From contig JAJRXC010000084.1 in the NCBI GenBank assembly GCA_024276495.1, positions 1 to 36,803 of the forward strand: a stretch of DNA of 36,803 nt, written 5' to 3'. Below the pieces are notes generated by a model, which was given only the letters and a program-made list of their open reading frames with translations, was not told the origin of the DNA and searched no databases. Both the position numbers and the translations under genes were made by a program. This document shows positions 36,462 to 36,803 of the stretch, one piece after another. Source of the stretch: Actinomycetes bacterium. GTDB taxonomy: Bacteria > Actinomycetota > Acidimicrobiia > Acidimicrobiales > Aldehydirespiratoraceae. Positions within the stretch are counted from its first letter, which is position 1; each line of letters opens with the position of its first letter.

Positions 36462-36803
36462 CCCAACTCGACGGCACCGCGATGAAGCGTCTTCATCGGG
36501 AGTGGCGCCGCCGCACCGAGGGTCGCCTCGCGTTGATCCTCGACGGGGTCCAGAACCCGTTCAACGTGGGCTCGTTGGTCCGAACCGCGGCGGCCGAACG
36601 AGTCGATCATCTGTGGATCGCGGCCGGTACCGCGCCGGACCACGACAAGGTCAGCAAGACCGCTCTCGGCACCGCCCGCTATCTCACCTGGACCGAGGTC
36701 GACGACGGTCCCGCCGCCGTCGCCGCCGCCCACGCCGACGGCTACCGGGTGGTGGCGATCGAGTTGACGACCGGCGCCACGCCGCTGCCCGACGCGGATC
36801 TCT
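36458..36803 (+). CDS. SpoU/TrmH-family RNA methyltransferase, cut by the window edge
   Basis: The first 115 residues of a SPOUT RNA ribose methyltransferase; the gene continues past 36803. It starts MTQLDGTAMKRLHREWRRR and contains SpoU motif 1, LILDGVQNPFNVGSLVRTAA, with the catalytic arginine near residue 44; motifs 2 and 3 would lie beyond the edge. The segment DHDKVSKTALGTARYLTW resembles the tRNA Gm18 methylase TrmH, so tRNA is a possible target. The ATG overlaps the preceding stop (ATGA) and has AGGAG 8 bases upstream. Confidence 0.87.
   Translation, partial: MTQLDGTAMKRLHREWRRRTEGRLALILDGVQNPFNVGSLVRTAAAERVDHLWIAAGTAPDHDKVSKTALGTARYLTWTEVDDGPAAVAAAHADGYRVVAIELTTGATPLPDADL

Overview
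The window reads as a piece of chromosome from a high-GC, Gram-positive-type bacterium of the phylum Actinomycetota. The 16S rRNA gene and the proteins look most like the class Acidimicrobiia (inference from memory of the family; no search was run). Supporting signs are the block infC-rpmI-rplT-rRNA methylase-pheS-pheT-argCJBDFRGH with mpg and tyrS nearby, which is also the order in mycobacteria, the many GTG starts, 1- or 4-base gene overlaps, and -10 boxes placed 6-7 bases before start codons as expected for leaderless mRNAs. No mobile element, CRISPR array, tRNA or phage gene was found.

Layout. 1-2100: a 16S rRNA gene on the minus strand (its 23S partner would lie beyond the left edge) with a 0.4-kb leader carrying UUCG-capped hairpins, a boxA-like antitermination signal and a good promoter. 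2101-6416: tyrS (minus), then divergent genes for a class A penicillin-binding protein with two PASTA domains and a coupled small membrane protein. 6424-16390: one long minus-strand arginine operon, argC-J-B-D-F-R-G-H, followed without a break by a thioesterase, a 3-methyladenine DNA glycosylase and a NUDIX hydrolase. Its promoter carries two ARG boxes forming a perfect 11-bp inverted repeat, so ArgR, encoded inside the operon, probably represses it. 16455-17675: a secreted or lipid-anchored PI-phospholipase C-like protein.

17747-22439: a four-gene cassette on the minus strand, tpa-pta-tetR-xsc, which encodes a complete route from taurine through sulfoacetaldehyde and acetyl phosphate to acetyl-CoA and sulfite, with a TetR-type regulator inside it. 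No taurine transporter or sulfite-handling gene is in the window. The cassette, together with the phospholipase, an NADPH:quinone-type reductase and a GNAT gene, sits between pheT and argC, which are near neighbours in related genomes. It is the most clearly accessory part of the window.

24207-30777: translation genes pheT, pheS, an rRNA methylase, rplT, rpmI and infC (minus), with a small GNAT gene inserted and a DUF1844-like gene divergent from infC. infC appears to use a rare ATA start and has a terminator-like hairpin in its leader. 30779-36803: minus-strand def-fmt-rsmB, mogA, and hisG-cold-shock-like-EamA transporter, then plus-strand genes for an RsmC-like methyltransferase and a SpoU-type methyltransferase cut by the right edge. 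Most of the window is housekeeping. The strongest points for a second look are the taurine cassette with its TetR regulator, the ArgR operator over a leaderless promoter, the infC start and leader, and the repeated leaderless-promoter pattern.
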